A DNA stretch of 42,602 nt from an uncultured Oscillospiraceae bacterium (GCA_910579965.1 CAJTWF010000027.1:1-42602); one strand, 5' to 3'; numbered from the stretch's first letter, positions 8,589-17,586 are shown. The notes: generated by a model from the letters alone, not told the origin. Program-made: numbers and translations.

Positions 8589-8978
8589 ATGGCAAGCCGC
8601 TACTACGCCCCCTGCCGGGAGCTGGAGATCTGCGACAGCCTTTTCAGCCAATACTGGGAGGCCGGGGAGTACGGCAGGATCTTCTCCGGCCTCCTCCCGC
8701 TGGCGGAGCAGGGCTACCCCCTGGCGGAGTGCCAGGTGGGATACTTTTACGCCCAGGGGCTGGGCGTGGAGCGGGATCTGGACAGGGCCCTTCTCTGGAC
8801 CCGCCGGGCGGCGGAGCACGGAGACCGGGACGGACAGTTCAACCTGGGCTGCTTCTATGAGGAGGGGACCGCCCTGGCCCGCAGCATGGAGCAGGCGGCC
8901 CTCTGGTACCAGAGGGCCGCCCGCCAGGGCCACGCGGAGGCCGCGGAGCGGTGCCGGGCCCTGGGCGTCCCCCAATAG
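8589..8978 (+). CDS. Small Sel1-repeat protein
   Basis: A 129-aa protein made of about two and a half Sel1-like (TPR-related) repeats of about 36 residues, with the motif G(Y/C)FY..G.....D...A..W...AA..G. There is no signal peptide or membrane segment, so it is probably a cytoplasmic protein-interaction scaffold. The start ATG 8589 follows AGAAAGGAG. It sits tightly between pncB and cls and is probably co-transcribed. The partner is unknown. A larger Sel1 protein is encoded at 18540-19265. Confidence 0.8.
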   Translation: MASRYYAPCRELEICDSLFSQYWEAGEYGRIFSGLLPLAEQGYPLAECQVGYFYAQGLGVERDLDRALLWTRRAAEHGDRDGQFNLGCFYEEGTALARSMEQAALWYQRAARQGHAEAAERCRALGVPQ

Positions 8979-9010
8979 ACAGAGAGAACCCACAGCCAGA
9001 AGGAGGCCAC

Positions 9011-10582
9011 GTGAAAAAGCATCCAGTAAAACAGACCACGGAGCGGCGGGTCTCCGCCACCCTGCGCATTGCCATGGCGGTGATCCTGCTGCTGCTGAAC
9101 ATCGCCTCAGTGATCCTGCTGACCGTGTTTCTCCAGGTCCACGCGGCCATCGCCTTCGCCGTACTGGAGATCATCGCCATCGCGGTGGCGGTGAACATCC
9201 AGTCCAGCCCCGTTTCCGCCAGCTACAAGCTGGCCTGGACGCTGCTGGTGGTGGCCCTGCCGGTGGCGGGAATGGTTTTGTACGTCCTGTGGGGCGGGAA
9301 CATCCAGAGCAAGCGGCTGAACCTGCTGCCCACGCCCCCGCCCCAGAGCAGGGAGAGCGAGCGGCGGCAGTCGCAGCTCAGCCAGGAGCGGCTCAACCGG
9401 CTGCTGCCCAACTGGCGGCGGGCCGCCCAGCTGCTGTACCGGCGGGACTTCCTCATCTACCAGGACACCCGCGTGACCTACTTCCCCACGGGCCGGGACT
9501 TCTTTGACGACGCCATCGCCAGGATGGAGAAGGCGGAGCGGTTTATCCTCCTGGAGTACTTCATCCTGGCGGAGGGCCGGCTGTGGGACCGTATGCTGGA
9601 GGTGCTCACGGAGCGCGCGCGGCAGGGCGTGGAGATCAAGATCATCTTCGACGACTTCGGCAACATCACCCGCATGCGGGGGGAGACCATCGAGCAGATG
9701 CAGGCCGACGGCATGGAGGTGCGCATCTTCAACCCGGTCCACCAGTACGTCAACCGGCTCTACTTCAACTACCGGGACCACCGGAAGATCCTCTGCGTGG
9801 ACGGGCAGTACGCCTACACCGGCGGGGTGAACGTGGCGGACGAGTACGTGGGCATCGTGCGGCGGTTCGGGGAGTGGAAGGACGGCGGCGTGCTGCTGGA
9901 CGGGCCCGGGGCCTGGGGCCTCACGGCCCAGTTCGTCCACATGTGGGAGATGCTCTCCGGCCGGATGCACCGGGAGCACGACTACTACCGCTGCCACGCC
10001 GCCGCCCGTTCGGACCGGTCCGGGGAGAGCGACGGCTTCTGCCAGCCCTTCACCGACGGGCCCATGAACAACCCGGACAACCCGGCGGAGGACCTGTACC
10101 TGCGCTGCATCACCAGCGCCAACACCTCCGTGTGGATGACCACCCCCTACTTCGCCGTGGAGGACAGCGTGGTCCAGGCCCTGTGCATCGCCGCCGACAG
10201 CGGCGTGGACGTGCGGCTGCTGCTGCCGGGCATCCCGGACCACCGGTACACGGACATTGTGGCCGGGTCCTACTTTGAGCGGCTGCTGCGCCACGGGGTG
10301 AAGATCTACCGCTTCACCCCCGGGTTCCTCCACGCCAAGAGCCTCACCGCCGACGGGGAGATGGCCCTGGTGGGCACGGTGAACATGGACTACCGCAGCT
10401 TCCAGCTCCACTGCGAGTGCGGCGTGGCCCTCTACGGCGCGCCCTGCATCCGGGATCTGATCGCGGACATGGAGGAGATCATGGCCCGCTCCGTGCAGGT
10501 GGAGGCCGGGGCGTGGGCAAAGCGGCCCTGGCTGCGCAGGGCCCTGGAGAAGGTCCTCAGGGTCTTCTCCATCTGGATGTAA
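9011..10582 (+). CDS. cls: Cardiolipin synthase, phospholipase D type
   Basis: A 523-aa membrane enzyme that condenses two phosphatidylglycerols into cardiolipin plus glycerol. Two or three hydrophobic segments lie within residues about 17-95. They are followed by two PLD domains, each with an HxKxxxxD motif: HRKILCVD from His257 and HAKSLTAD from His441. The start is a GTG at 9011 with an excellent AGAAGGAGG site 6 bases upstream. The frame also opens earlier, at 8951, but that start overlaps the Sel1 gene and lacks a binding site. Confidence 0.95.
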   Translation: MKKHPVKQTTERRVSATLRIAMAVILLLLNIASVILLTVFLQVHAAIAFAVLEIIAIAVAVNIQSSPVSASYKLAWTLLVVALPVAGMVLYVLWGGNIQSKRLNLLPTPPPQSRESERRQSQLSQERLNRLLPNWRRAAQLLYRRDFLIYQDTRVTYFPTGRDFFDDAIARMEKAERFILLEYFILAEGRLWDRMLEVLTERARQGVEIKIIFDDFGNITRMRGETIEQMQADGMEVRIFNPVHQYVNRLYFNYRDHRKILCVDGQYAYTGGVNVADEYVGIVRRFGEWKDGGVLLDGPGAWGLTAQFVHMWEMLSGRMHREHDYYRCHAAARSDRSGESDGFCQPFTDGPMNNPDNPAEDLYLRCITSANTSVWMTTPYFAVEDSVVQALCIAADSGVDVRLLLPGIPDHRYTDIVAGSYFERLLRHGVKIYRFTPGFLHAKSLTADGEMALVGTVNMDYRSFQLHCECGVALYGAPCIRDLIADMEEIMARSVQVEAGAWAKRPWLRRALEKVLRVFSIWM

Positions 10583-10583
10583 A

Positions 10584-10614
10584 CGCCTGTATTCAGCGGC
10601 TGTGAATACAGGCG
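10584..10614. repeat. Perfect hairpin repeat CGCCTGTATTCA
   Basis: 12-bp perfect arms (10584-10595 and 10603-10614) around a 7-base loop lie directly after the cls stop. No T run follows. The sequence GCCTGTATTCA recurs in the palindrome at 17587-17636, so it is probably a dispersed repeat rather than a dedicated terminator, although it could attenuate cls transcripts. Confidence 0.6.
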
Positions 10615-10655
10615 CCGGGATCAAAAATATCATTGAAACGGAGATCAGACAGACT

Positions 10656-11174
10656 ATGGCAGGACTGACCCATATCTACTGCGGCGACGGCAAGGGCAAG
10701 ACCACCGCCGCCCTGGGACTGGCAGTGCGGTGCGCCGGCAGCGGCCGGCAGGTGCTGCTGCTCCAGTTCTTCAAGGACGGCAAGAGCTCCGAGTTCGCCG
10801 CCCTGGCGCGCGTGCCCGGCGTCACCGTCATCCCCCAGACCCGCTCCTTCGGCTTCAGCTGGACCCTCAGTCCGGCGGAGAAGGAGGAGGCCCGGACCTA
10901 CTACGCCGGCCTTCTGGAGGAGGCCTTCGCCCGGGCCGGGGACTTTGACCTGCTGGTGCTGGACGAGGCCATGAGCGCCCTGTCCACCGGCATGATCGGA
11001 GAGGCCCGGCTGCTGGAGCTGCTGGCGGGAAGGAAGGCGGATCTGGAGGTGGTGATGACGGGCCGGGACCCCTCCCGGGCCCTTCTGGACGCGGCGGACT
11101 ACGTCACGGAGATGAAGCTGGTCAAGCACCCCTTCCAGCGGGGCGTTCCCGCCCGGGAGGGGATCGAGTACTAG
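10656..11174 (+). CDS. cobO: Corrinoid (cob(I)alamin) adenosyltransferase, BtuR/CobO family
   Basis: A 172-aa enzyme that transfers the adenosyl group of ATP to cobalt(I) corrinoids, giving adenosylcobalamin. The modified P-loop GDGKGKTT is at residues 10-17 and the Walker B-like LLVLDEAMSAL at about 105. The TGRDPS....AADYVTEM segment and the C-terminal HPF..G..AR.GIEY are family hallmarks. ATG 10656 is chosen; an upstream GGAG is rather distant (about 12 bases), and earlier in-frame starts fall in the hairpin repeat. No other cobalamin gene is adjacent, so it probably serves corrinoid salvage. Confidence 0.93.
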   Translation: MAGLTHIYCGDGKGKTTAALGLAVRCAGSGRQVLLLQFFKDGKSSEFAALARVPGVTVIPQTRSFGFSWTLSPAEKEEARTYYAGLLEEAFARAGDFDLLVLDEAMSALSTGMIGEARLLELLAGRKADLEVVMTGRDPSRALLDAADYVTEMKLVKHPFQRGVPAREGIEY

Positions 11175-11180
11175 TGTTGT

Positions 11181-11323
11181 ATCCGGTCAGAAAGAGAACC
11201 AGAGGCCGGAGCAGAATTTTCGCAGGGCAAGGCGGCGGACGCAGGCGGGCTGTCGCCCGTCAAGGACAACAACGATGCCATGCGGAAATTTCGCCCGGGA
11301 TATGATTTGATGTCTGACCGGAT
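11181..11323. repeat. MITE-like palindromic element
   Basis: About 143 bp bounded by an exact 11-bp inverted repeat ATCCGGTCAGA (11181-11191; complement at 11313-11323). Inside is a second imperfect inverted pair, GAATTTTCGCAGGGC against the complement of GCGGAAATTTCGCCC. The centre holds a GCGGGC/GCCCGT hairpin. No coding capacity is seen. It fills most of the 237-bp gap between cobO and the next gene. Confidence 0.6.
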
Positions 11324-11411
11324 GGACCACCAGGTCTGTCAAACCGCCCCCGCCCCGCATAGACTGGCATAAGCGATTGAAAGCCGCGCAGGCGGCGGAA
11401 CGGAGGAGCTT

Positions 11412-11747
11412 ATGCAGCTGTTGCAGGACGGGCTGGTGGCCATGCTGGCCGCCATTGGCCTTGCGTCGATCATGTGGATGGTGGTAAAGGCGGTGCTGTA
11501 CGCGCCCCTGGAGCGCCGGCGGCAGGGGACGGTGGCCCTCATCCCCGCCCAGGGGGACGGGGAGGGCCTGGAGGGGCAGATCCGGATCATGGAGCGGCTG
11601 CGGAAGGAGCAGGCCCTGGTGGGCACGGTGCTGCTGGTGGACTGCGGGCTCACCGAGGAGGGCCTGCGTCTGGCCCGGCTGCTGGCCCGGGACCGGCGCT
11701 GGGTGGCGGTGTGCGCCCGGGAGGAGATCGGCGGCTACCTCCAGTAG
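11412..11747 (+). CDS. Small membrane-anchored protein, unknown function
   Basis: A 111-aa protein with one N-terminal hydrophobic segment (about residues 8-30), a short basic stretch (LERRR), and a cytoplasmic domain of about 75 residues. That domain carries VGTVLLVDCGLTEEGLRLARLLAR. I do not recognise the family. The start ATG 11412 follows a clear GGAGGAG. It is 39 bp upstream of recD2 on the same strand and probably co-transcribed. Confidence 0.7.
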   Translation: MQLLQDGLVAMLAAIGLASIMWMVVKAVLYAPLERRRQGTVALIPAQGDGEGLEGQIRIMERLRKEQALVGTVLLVDCGLTEEGLRLARLLARDRRWVAVCAREEIGGYLQ

Positions 11748-11786
11748 GCCGCCCGGACAGATATGAAGAAAGCGGGAGGCAATGGT

Positions 11787-14051
11787 ATGAACGGGCACTG
11801 CACCATCGACGGGACGGTCGCGCAGCTGATCTTTCAGAATCCGGACAACGGCTACACGGTGCTGCGCATGGTGACGGGGGAGGGGGAGGCGGTGACCGTG
11901 GTGGGCACCATCCCCTGCGCCGCCCCGGGGGAGAACCTGATCGTCACCGGCGGCTGGGTCAGCCACCCTGTCCACGGGGATCAGGTCCAGGCCCAGCAGG
12001 TGGAGCGCCACATGCCCTCCACGGAGGACGGCATCCTCGCCTATCTCAGCTCCGGCATCATCAAGGGCGTGGGCCCCGGTCTGGCGGACCGGTTGGTGCA
12101 GCGCTACGGCGCCGAGACCCTGACGGTCATCGAGGAGCGGCCGGAGGAGCTGGCGGTCATCAAGGGCATCACCGCCCGCAAGGCCCAGGAGATCGGCAGG
12201 AGCTACCGCTATCAGACCGGGCTGCGCCGGCTGCTGGAGTTCTTCCGGCAGAACGGCCTGCCCCTGGCCACGGCCCTGCGGCTCTACCACCAGTACGGCG
12301 CGGACGCCCTGGACACGGTCCGCCGCAACCCCTACCTGCTGGTGGACGAGCGCTACGGCGTCAGCTTCTCCGTCATGGACGAGATCGCCCTGTCCATGGG
12401 CCTTGACAGGGACAGCCGGAGCCGGGTGGAGGCCGCCGTCCTCTTCGAGCTGTCCCACAACCTCCACAACGGCCACGTCTTTCTGCCCCGGGACAAGCTC
12501 CTGGGCGCCGTCCTCCAGCTCATCGACTGCCAGCCGGAGCAGGCGGAGGCCGCCCTGGGGGAGCTTCTGGCCCGGGGGGCCGTCTGCTGCGAGCCGGTGG
12601 CCCGGGTGGACGCCTGCTACCTGCGCCGGCTCCACGAGGCGGAGGTGTCCGTGACGGAGAAGCTGGGGCGGATGCTCTCCTGTCAGGCGGACCGGCCGGA
12701 GTACGTGACAAGCCGGGTGGAGCAGATCATCGGCCAGATCGAGGAGGAGCAGGGCATCACCTACGCCCCCGCCCAGCGGCAGGCGGTGGAGCTGGCGGCC
12801 CGGCAGGGGGTGGTGCTGCTCACCGGCGGGCCGGGCACCGGCAAGACCACCTCCGTGCGGGCCATCCTGGCCGCCCTGGACCGGATGGGCTGCGCCTCCA
12901 TGCTCATGGCCCCCACGGGCCGGGCGGCCAAGCGGCTGGGGGAGCTGTGCTCCCGGGAGGCCCAGACCATCCACCGGGCCCTGGGCATGACCTGGCAGGA
13001 GGACACCCGGGAGGTGACCTTCCAGAAGAGCGCCAAGGACCCCCTGGAGGCGGAGGCGGTGATCGTGGACGAGATGAGCATGGTGGATCTGCCCCTCATG
13101 AGCGCCCTGCTCTCCGCCCTGCGGGACGACTGCCGGCTGATTATGGTGGGGGACCCGGACCAGCTGCCCTCGGTGGGGCCGGGGAACGTGTTCAGCGATC
13201 TCATCCGCAGCGGCCGGGTGAGCCGGGTGAACCTGACGGAGATCTTCCGTCAGGCCCAGGCCTCCGCCATCATCCGCACCGCCCACGCGGTGAACAGCGG
13301 ACAGCTGCCGGTCCTGCGCAACACGGCGGACAGCGACTTCTTCTTCCTGCGCCGCCGGGACCCCCAGGAGGTGGTGGAGCTGGTGGTGGACCTGTGCGGC
13401 CGGCGGCTGCCCGGCAGCATGGGTATCCCCTCCGGCCAGATCCAGGTCCTGTGCCCCACCCGGCGCGGGGCGTGGGGCACAGCCGCCCTGAACCAGGCCC
13501 TCCAGGCCGCCCTCAATCCCCCTGCCGGGGACAAGGCCCAGATGTCCTGGGGGGACAAGGTGTTCCGGGTGGGGGACCGGGTGATGCAGACCCGCAACAA
13601 CTACGACGCGCTCTGGGTCCGCGCCGACGGCATGCAGGGCTCCGGCATCTTCAACGGAGACGTGGGGGTGGTGGAGGAGATCGACGCCGCCGGGGAGATG
13701 ATGACCGTCCTCTTCGACGACCGCACGGCCGTCTATGTCTCGGAGATGCTGGCGGAGCTGGAGCTGGCCTACGCGGTGACGGTACATAAGAGCCAGGGCA
13801 GCGAGTACCGGGCGGTGGTGCTGACGGCCCTGCCGGCGGCGCCGGCGCTGATGGTCCGGGGGGTGCTGTACACCGGCGTCACCCGGGCCCGGGAGCTGCT
13901 GGTGGTGGTGGGGGACGACGAGGCCCTGGCCCGCATGGCCGCCAACGACCGCCAGCAGCGCCGCTACAGCGGTCTGCGGTGGCGGCTGGCCCGGGGGGCC
14001 GCCGCCCGGCAAAACAATAAAAAAGATTGTGAGGATATACGACATGAGTAA
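11787..14051 (+). CDS. recD2: RecD2-type DNA helicase (RecD/TraA family)
   Basis: A 754-aa 5'-3' superfamily 1 helicase of the kind found in bacteria lacking RecBCD, linked to DNA repair and fork processing. In order it has an N-terminal OB-like region (about 1-85), helix-hairpin-helix repeats (about 85-190), and Walker A TGGPGTGKTT near 345. Walker B VDEMSMVD follows near 425, then the TVHKSQGSEY motif V region and YTGVTRAR motif VI at the C-terminus. I chose ATG 11787 because GGGAGG lies 7 bases upstream; the in-frame ATG 11763 has no binding site. The last 8 bases overlap cutC, indicating translational coupling. Confidence 0.94.
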   Translation: MNGHCTIDGTVAQLIFQNPDNGYTVLRMVTGEGEAVTVVGTIPCAAPGENLIVTGGWVSHPVHGDQVQAQQVERHMPSTEDGILAYLSSGIIKGVGPGLADRLVQRYGAETLTVIEERPEELAVIKGITARKAQEIGRSYRYQTGLRRLLEFFRQNGLPLATALRLYHQYGADALDTVRRNPYLLVDERYGVSFSVMDEIALSMGLDRDSRSRVEAAVLFELSHNLHNGHVFLPRDKLLGAVLQLIDCQPEQAEAALGELLARGAVCCEPVARVDACYLRRLHEAEVSVTEKLGRMLSCQADRPEYVTSRVEQIIGQIEEEQGITYAPAQRQAVELAARQGVVLLTGGPGTGKTTSVRAILAALDRMGCASMLMAPTGRAAKRLGELCSREAQTIHRALGMTWQEDTREVTFQKSAKDPLEAEAVIVDEMSMVDLPLMSALLSALRDDCRLIMVGDPDQLPSVGPGNVFSDLIRSGRVSRVNLTEIFRQAQASAIIRTAHAVNSGQLPVLRNTADSDFFFLRRRDPQEVVELVVDLCGRRLPGSMGIPSGQIQVLCPTRRGAWGTAALNQALQAALNPPAGDKAQMSWGDKVFRVGDRVMQTRNNYDALWVRADGMQGSGIFNGDVGVVEEIDAAGEMMTVLFDDRTAVYVSEMLAELELAYAVTVHKSQGSEYRAVVLTALPAAPALMVRGVLYTGVTRARELLVVVGDDEALARMAANDRQQRRYSGLRWRLARGAAARQNNKKDCEDIRHE

Positions 14052-14799
14052 AGTTCTGCTGGAGGTCTGCTGCGGCAGCGCCGATGATGTGATCGAGGCC
14101 CACCGGGCCGGAGCGGACCGGGTGGAGCTCAACAGCGACCTCTTCCACGGCGGCCTGACCCCCACCCTGGGGGAGCTGATTGTGGCCAAGCGGGAGACGG
14201 GCATGAGGATCATGACCATGGTGCGGCCCCGGGAGGGGGGCTTCTGCTACACCCAGGCGGAGTTCGACACCGCCCTGGAGGACGCGAAGCTCCTGCTCAG
14301 CCACGGCGCGGACGGCCTGGTCTTCGGCTTCCTCCACCAGGACGGGACGCTGGACGTGGAGCGCACCCGGATCATGGCGGAGCTGGCCCGGGACGCGGGG
14401 CGGGAGAGCGTGTTCCACCGGGCCATCGACGTGACGCCGGACTGGCGCGCCGCCCTGGACGCGCTCATGGACCTGGGGATTACCCGGGTGCTCACCAGCG
14501 GCCAGGAGCCGGATGTGTCCCTGGGCACGGCCACGGTCCGGGAGATGATCGAGTACGCCGCCGGCCGCATCCAGATTCTCCCCGGCGCGGGCATCACGGC
14601 CCGGAACATGGACCGGGTCATCGCCGAGACCGGCTGCCGCCAGATCCATCTGGCCGCCCACCGCTCCTGCACCGACGCCTCCGTGGCCAACAACCGCTCC
14701 ATCTACTACGGCGGCTGCCTCTACCCGCCGGAGGACCGCTTCCAGGTCATCGACAGGGATTATATTGGCGGAATGGTGGGGCGCCTGGGGGAGAAATAG
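14044..14799 (+). CDS. cutC: CutC family protein
   Basis: A 251-aa TIM-barrel protein of the CutC family, historically called copper homeostasis; the biochemical role is still uncertain. It shows the N-terminal LEVCCGS......A..AGADRVEL signature, the VRPREGGFCY segment and the HRAID block. The ATG lies inside the end of recD2 (8-bp overlap), with GAGG upstream at about 9 bases. Nothing else nearby relates to copper. Confidence 0.9.
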   Translation: MSKVLLEVCCGSADDVIEAHRAGADRVELNSDLFHGGLTPTLGELIVAKRETGMRIMTMVRPREGGFCYTQAEFDTALEDAKLLLSHGADGLVFGFLHQDGTLDVERTRIMAELARDAGRESVFHRAIDVTPDWRAALDALMDLGITRVLTSGQEPDVSLGTATVREMIEYAAGRIQILPGAGITARNMDRVIAETGCRQIHLAAHRSCTDASVANNRSIYYGGCLYPPEDRFQVIDRDYIGGMVGRLGEK

Positions 14800-14824
14800 G
14801 GCGAAATTTGGGCACTTTTCTGTA

Positions 14825-14853
14825 TTTACAAACCGGCCGGACCGTGTTACCAT
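14825..14853 (+). promoter_or_regulatory. Promoter of guaB
   Basis: TTTACA (14825-14830), a 17-base spacer and TACCAT (14848-14853). An AT-rich leader of about 43 bases and AAGGAG precede the start codon. Confidence 0.6.
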
Positions 14854-14902
14854 GTTGAACAATTTAATATCCACTAATTTATATTAAGGAGCGTATCTGG
14901 TT

Positions 14903-16417
14903 ATGGCCTTCTATTACACCGAGCCCTCCCACACCTTCAGCGAGTACCTGCTGGTCCCCGGCTACACCTCCCCCGAGTGCGTCCCCGCCAATGTGTCCCT
15001 GCGCACGCCCCTGGTGAAGTTCCGCAAGGGGGAGGAGGCGTGCCCCATGAGCCTCAGCATCCCCCTGGTCTCCGCCATCATGCAGTCGGTGTCCAACGAC
15101 ACGCTGGCCGTGGCCCTGGCCAAGGAGGGGGGGCTCAGCTTCATCTACGGGTCCCAGTCCATTGAGAGCGAGGCGGCCATGGTGGCCCGGGTAAAAGGCT
15201 ACAAGGCCGGCTTTGTGCCCAGCGACTCCAACCTCTCCCCCCAGGCCACCCTCCAGGACGTGCTGGAGCTGAAGGCCCGCAACGGCCACTCCACCGTGGC
15301 CATCACCGCCGACGGCACCAACCAGGGCCGCCTGCTGGGCATCGTCACCAGCCGGGACTACCGGGTGAGCCGCATGGACCCGGCCACGCCAGTCAGCGCG
15401 TTCATGACCCCCTATGAGCGCCTGGTCACCGCCCCCGAGGGCACCACCCTCAAGGAGGCCAACGACATCATCTGGGACCACAAGCTCAACTCCCTGCCCA
15501 TTGTCAGCGCCGAGGGGCGGCTGCTCTACTTCGTGTTCCGCAAGGACTACGAGCAGCACAAGGAGAACCCCGGCGAGATGCTGGACGGCCAGAAGCGGTA
15601 CATGGTGGGCGCGGGCATCAACACCAAGGACTACGCGCAGCGGGTGCCGGCTCTCATCGAGGCAGGGGCGGACGTGCTGTGCATCGACTCCTCCGAGGGC
15701 TACTCCTGCTGGCAGGCGCAGACCCTGGCCTTTATCCGGGAGAAGTACGGCGACAGGGTGAAGGTGGGCGCGGGCAATGTGGTGGATAAGGACGGGTTCC
15801 GGTTCCTGGCCCAGGCGGGAGCGGACTTTGTCAAGGTGGGCATCGGCGGCGGCTCCATCTGCATCACCCGGGAGACCAAGGGCATCGGCCGGGGTCAGGC
15901 CACGGCCCTCATCGAGGTGGCGGCGGCCCGGGACGAGTATTTCCGGGAGACCGGCGTGTATGTGCCCATCTGCTCCGACGGCGGCATTGTCCACGACTAC
16001 CACATGACCCTGGCCCTGGCCATGGGGGCGGATTTCATCATGCTGGGCCGGTACTTCGCCCGCTTTGACGAGAGCCCCACCAACCGGGTGCTGGTCAACG
16101 GCCAGTACATGAAGGAGTACTGGGGCGAGGGCTCCAACCGGGCCCGGAACTGGCAGCGCTACGATCTGGGCGGCGGCCGGGGTCTGGCCTTCGAGGAGGG
16201 GGTGGACTCCTACGTCACCTACGCCGGCCCCCTGAAGGACAACGTGGCCAAGAGCCTGTACAAGGTGAAGTCCACCATGTGCAACTGCGGTGTTGTCAGC
16301 ATTCCGGAGCTCCAGGAGAAGGCCCGGCTGACCCTGGTGTCCTCCACCTCCATCGTGGAGGGGGGCTACCACGACGTGGTGCTCAAGACCCACGGCGCGT
16401 CCGCCCAGAACGGGTAG
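14903..16417 (+). CDS. guaB: Inosine-5'-monophosphate dehydrogenase
   Basis: A 504-aa enzyme that oxidises IMP to XMP with NAD, the committed step of GMP synthesis. The (beta/alpha)8 barrel is interrupted by tandem CBS domains (about residues 105-225). The catalytic loop GGGSICITR places the active-site cysteine at residue 320, and the usual mobile flap follows. The loop reads GIGGGSICITRETKGIGRGQ instead of the textbook GIGPGSICTTR, so it belongs to the divergent clostridial subgroup. It is monocistronic, with its own promoter and terminator. Confidence 0.93.
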   Translation: MAFYYTEPSHTFSEYLLVPGYTSPECVPANVSLRTPLVKFRKGEEACPMSLSIPLVSAIMQSVSNDTLAVALAKEGGLSFIYGSQSIESEAAMVARVKGYKAGFVPSDSNLSPQATLQDVLELKARNGHSTVAITADGTNQGRLLGIVTSRDYRVSRMDPATPVSAFMTPYERLVTAPEGTTLKEANDIIWDHKLNSLPIVSAEGRLLYFVFRKDYEQHKENPGEMLDGQKRYMVGAGINTKDYAQRVPALIEAGADVLCIDSSEGYSCWQAQTLAFIREKYGDRVKVGAGNVVDKDGFRFLAQAGADFVKVGIGGGSICITRETKGIGRGQATALIEVAAARDEYFRETGVYVPICSDGGIVHDYHMTLALAMGADFIMLGRYFARFDESPTNRVLVNGQYMKEYWGEGSNRARNWQRYDLGGGRGLAFEEGVDSYVTYAGPLKDNVAKSLYKVKSTMCNCGVVSIPELQEKARLTLVSSTSIVEGGYHDVVLKTHGASAQNG

Positions 16418-16436
16418 GCGGCGCAGATATACGCAG

Positions 16437-16469
16437 CCGGGCGGCTGCCGCTATTGCAGCCGCCCGGTT
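16437..16469 (+). terminator. Terminator hairpin after guaB
   Basis: Perfect 12-bp GC-rich stem, CCGGGCGGCTGC (16437-16448) pairing with 16456-16467, loop CGCTATT. Only two T follow, so termination may be moderate; it can also serve the converging gene. Confidence 0.65.
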
Positions 16470-16482
16470 GGCGGAGGAGGGG

Positions 16483-16839
16483 CTATTCAACAGGCAGGTT
16501 GTGCTGCTTTAAGAAGGACAGCCTGTCCCAGTACCCCCGCTGGAGCAGGATTTTCCCATTGACCACCTGGAAAAACCCGCAGCCCCGCAGGCCCAGGGGG
16601 TCCCTCCACTCCAGGATTGCCCACTGTCCATCCTCAAACAGGTTTTCCACAATGGCGGTCATCTCCGCGGCGGCAAATTCCGCTGTGAACATCTCCCGGA
16701 TGGCCGCCAGCCCGCAGACCGGCTCGTTGGCCACCTGATGGTTGACCGCCTCCTCGTGGTACAGGCATGCAATCGCCTCCACATCGTGGGCGTTAAAGGC
16801 GTCCACCCACCTGCATATGACTTCCTTTGGCCGCAGCAT
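16483..16839 (-). CDS. SnoaL/NTF2-like domain protein
   Basis: A 118-aa single-domain protein of the SnoaL-like cystatin/NTF2 fold. The motif W..A.NAHD...I..LYHEEAVNHQVA is the typical start of this ester-cyclase/SnoaL group, and the length fits. Many members are uncharacterised small-molecule binding or isomerase-like proteins, so no substrate can be given. The start ATG 16839 follows AAGGAGG and a recognisable promoter (16875-16903). It stands alone. Confidence 0.75.
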   Translation of the reverse strand: MLRPKEVICRWVDAFNAHDVEAIACLYHEEAVNHQVANEPVCGLAAIREMFTAEFAAAEMTAIVENLFEDGQWAILEWRDPLGLRGCGFFQVVNGKILLQRGYWDRLSFLKQHNLPVE

Positions 16840-16874
16840 GCGCCGTTCCTCCTTATCGTGGGGATTTGCCGTCT

Positions 16875-16903
16875 ATTGTACCACAGGGGCCGCCCCGGCG
16901 CAA
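16875..16903 (-). promoter_or_regulatory. Promoter of the SnoaL-like gene
   Basis: Minus strand: TTGCGC (16903-16898), a 17-base spacer and TACAAT (16880-16875). Confidence 0.55.
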
Positions 16904-16940
16904 GCCCGGTGGGGAGAGGGTGATTTTCACAAAAAGCAGG

Positions 16941-16969
16941 TTGATATGGCGGCAATCCCGCGCTATCAT
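16941..16969 (+). promoter_or_regulatory. Promoter of the membrane protein gene at 17010
   Basis: TTGATA (16941-16946), a 17-base spacer and TATCAT (16964-16969). It is divergent from the SnoaL-like promoter 38 bases away. Confidence 0.6.
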
Positions 16970-17009
16970 TCCGTTTGACAAATCCGGCGCCGAAAGGAGC
17001 CAAAGCCCG

Positions 17010-17585
17010 ATGTCAAAGCAGTTAAAGAAAAGACCGGTTCAAAAGGAGCTGCAATTCCTGGCCAGCTTTGAGCTGTACGGCGCGCTCATGGCGGCGGGGC
17101 TGTATTTTGCGGCAAAGTTTATACTGGATATGGACCTTGGGGAAAAGGCGTTTGCGCTGCACTGGGTTTCCTTTTATCCGCTGCTGGTATTCTCTGCCAT
17201 CGTCCTGGAGGGCAGCTTCTATTGGCACAATCAGCTGAGAAGGGTAAAACGGCAGAGGGCCTTCAGCCGGATGGAGATCGGCCGGATCTATTATAGGATA
17301 AAATGGATCAATGTCCTTTTGCTGGCGGCTTATCTGCCGGTGGTGGTGACAGCCGCTCTTGCAGGAGCGCCTTTATCCGGAATCATTGCCGGCCTTTTTC
17401 TGTACGGCATGGCGGTCATAGAACAGATCAATTATTTTCACATCAGACTGTCCTATGAGACGGTAAACGGCGGCCTGCTGATTGTTGAGCCCCTTAAGCA
17501 GCTTTTTACCGGAACCGGAAAACGTTCGCAGCTGCGAAGGGACATTGACCGCTATCTGCGGCTTGCAGGGCCGCCGTCCGCCTAG
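17010..17585 (+). CDS. Membrane protein, unknown function
   Basis: A 191-aa protein with a basic N-terminus and four likely membrane segments (about residues 20-42, 50-70, 100-125 and 128-145). A basic stretch, LRRVKRQRAFSRMEIGRIYYR, separates the second and third. A cytoplasmic C-terminal tail follows. The family is not recognised. Codon use is less GC-biased than in neighbours such as guaB, hinting at later acquisition. ATG 17010 has AAGGAG 10 bases upstream; the frame is open from 16827 but that part overlaps the promoter. Confidence 0.7.
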   Translation: MSKQLKKRPVQKELQFLASFELYGALMAAGLYFAAKFILDMDLGEKAFALHWVSFYPLLVFSAIVLEGSFYWHNQLRRVKRQRAFSRMEIGRIYYRIKWINVLLLAAYLPVVVTAALAGAPLSGIIAGLFLYGMAVIEQINYFHIRLSYETVNGGLLIVEPLKQLFTGTGKRSQLRRDIDRYLRLAGPPSA

Positions 17586-17586
17586 G

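Noticed and set aside
10584..10656. A cobalamin riboswitch in front of cobO
   Set aside because: Only 73 bases separate cls and cobO, and they are filled by a simple hairpin repeat. The B12-box and the needed length are absent.
11187..14219. A 1010-codon open frame antisense to recD2
   Set aside because: It is the mirror of a conserved gene in GC-rich DNA, with Gly/His/Pro/Leu-rich composition, no known domain and no ribosome binding site. The sense frame has all helicase motifs.
14879..16393. A 504-codon frame antisense to guaB
   Set aside because: Same shadow effect; the sense frame contains the IMPDH active site and CBS domains.
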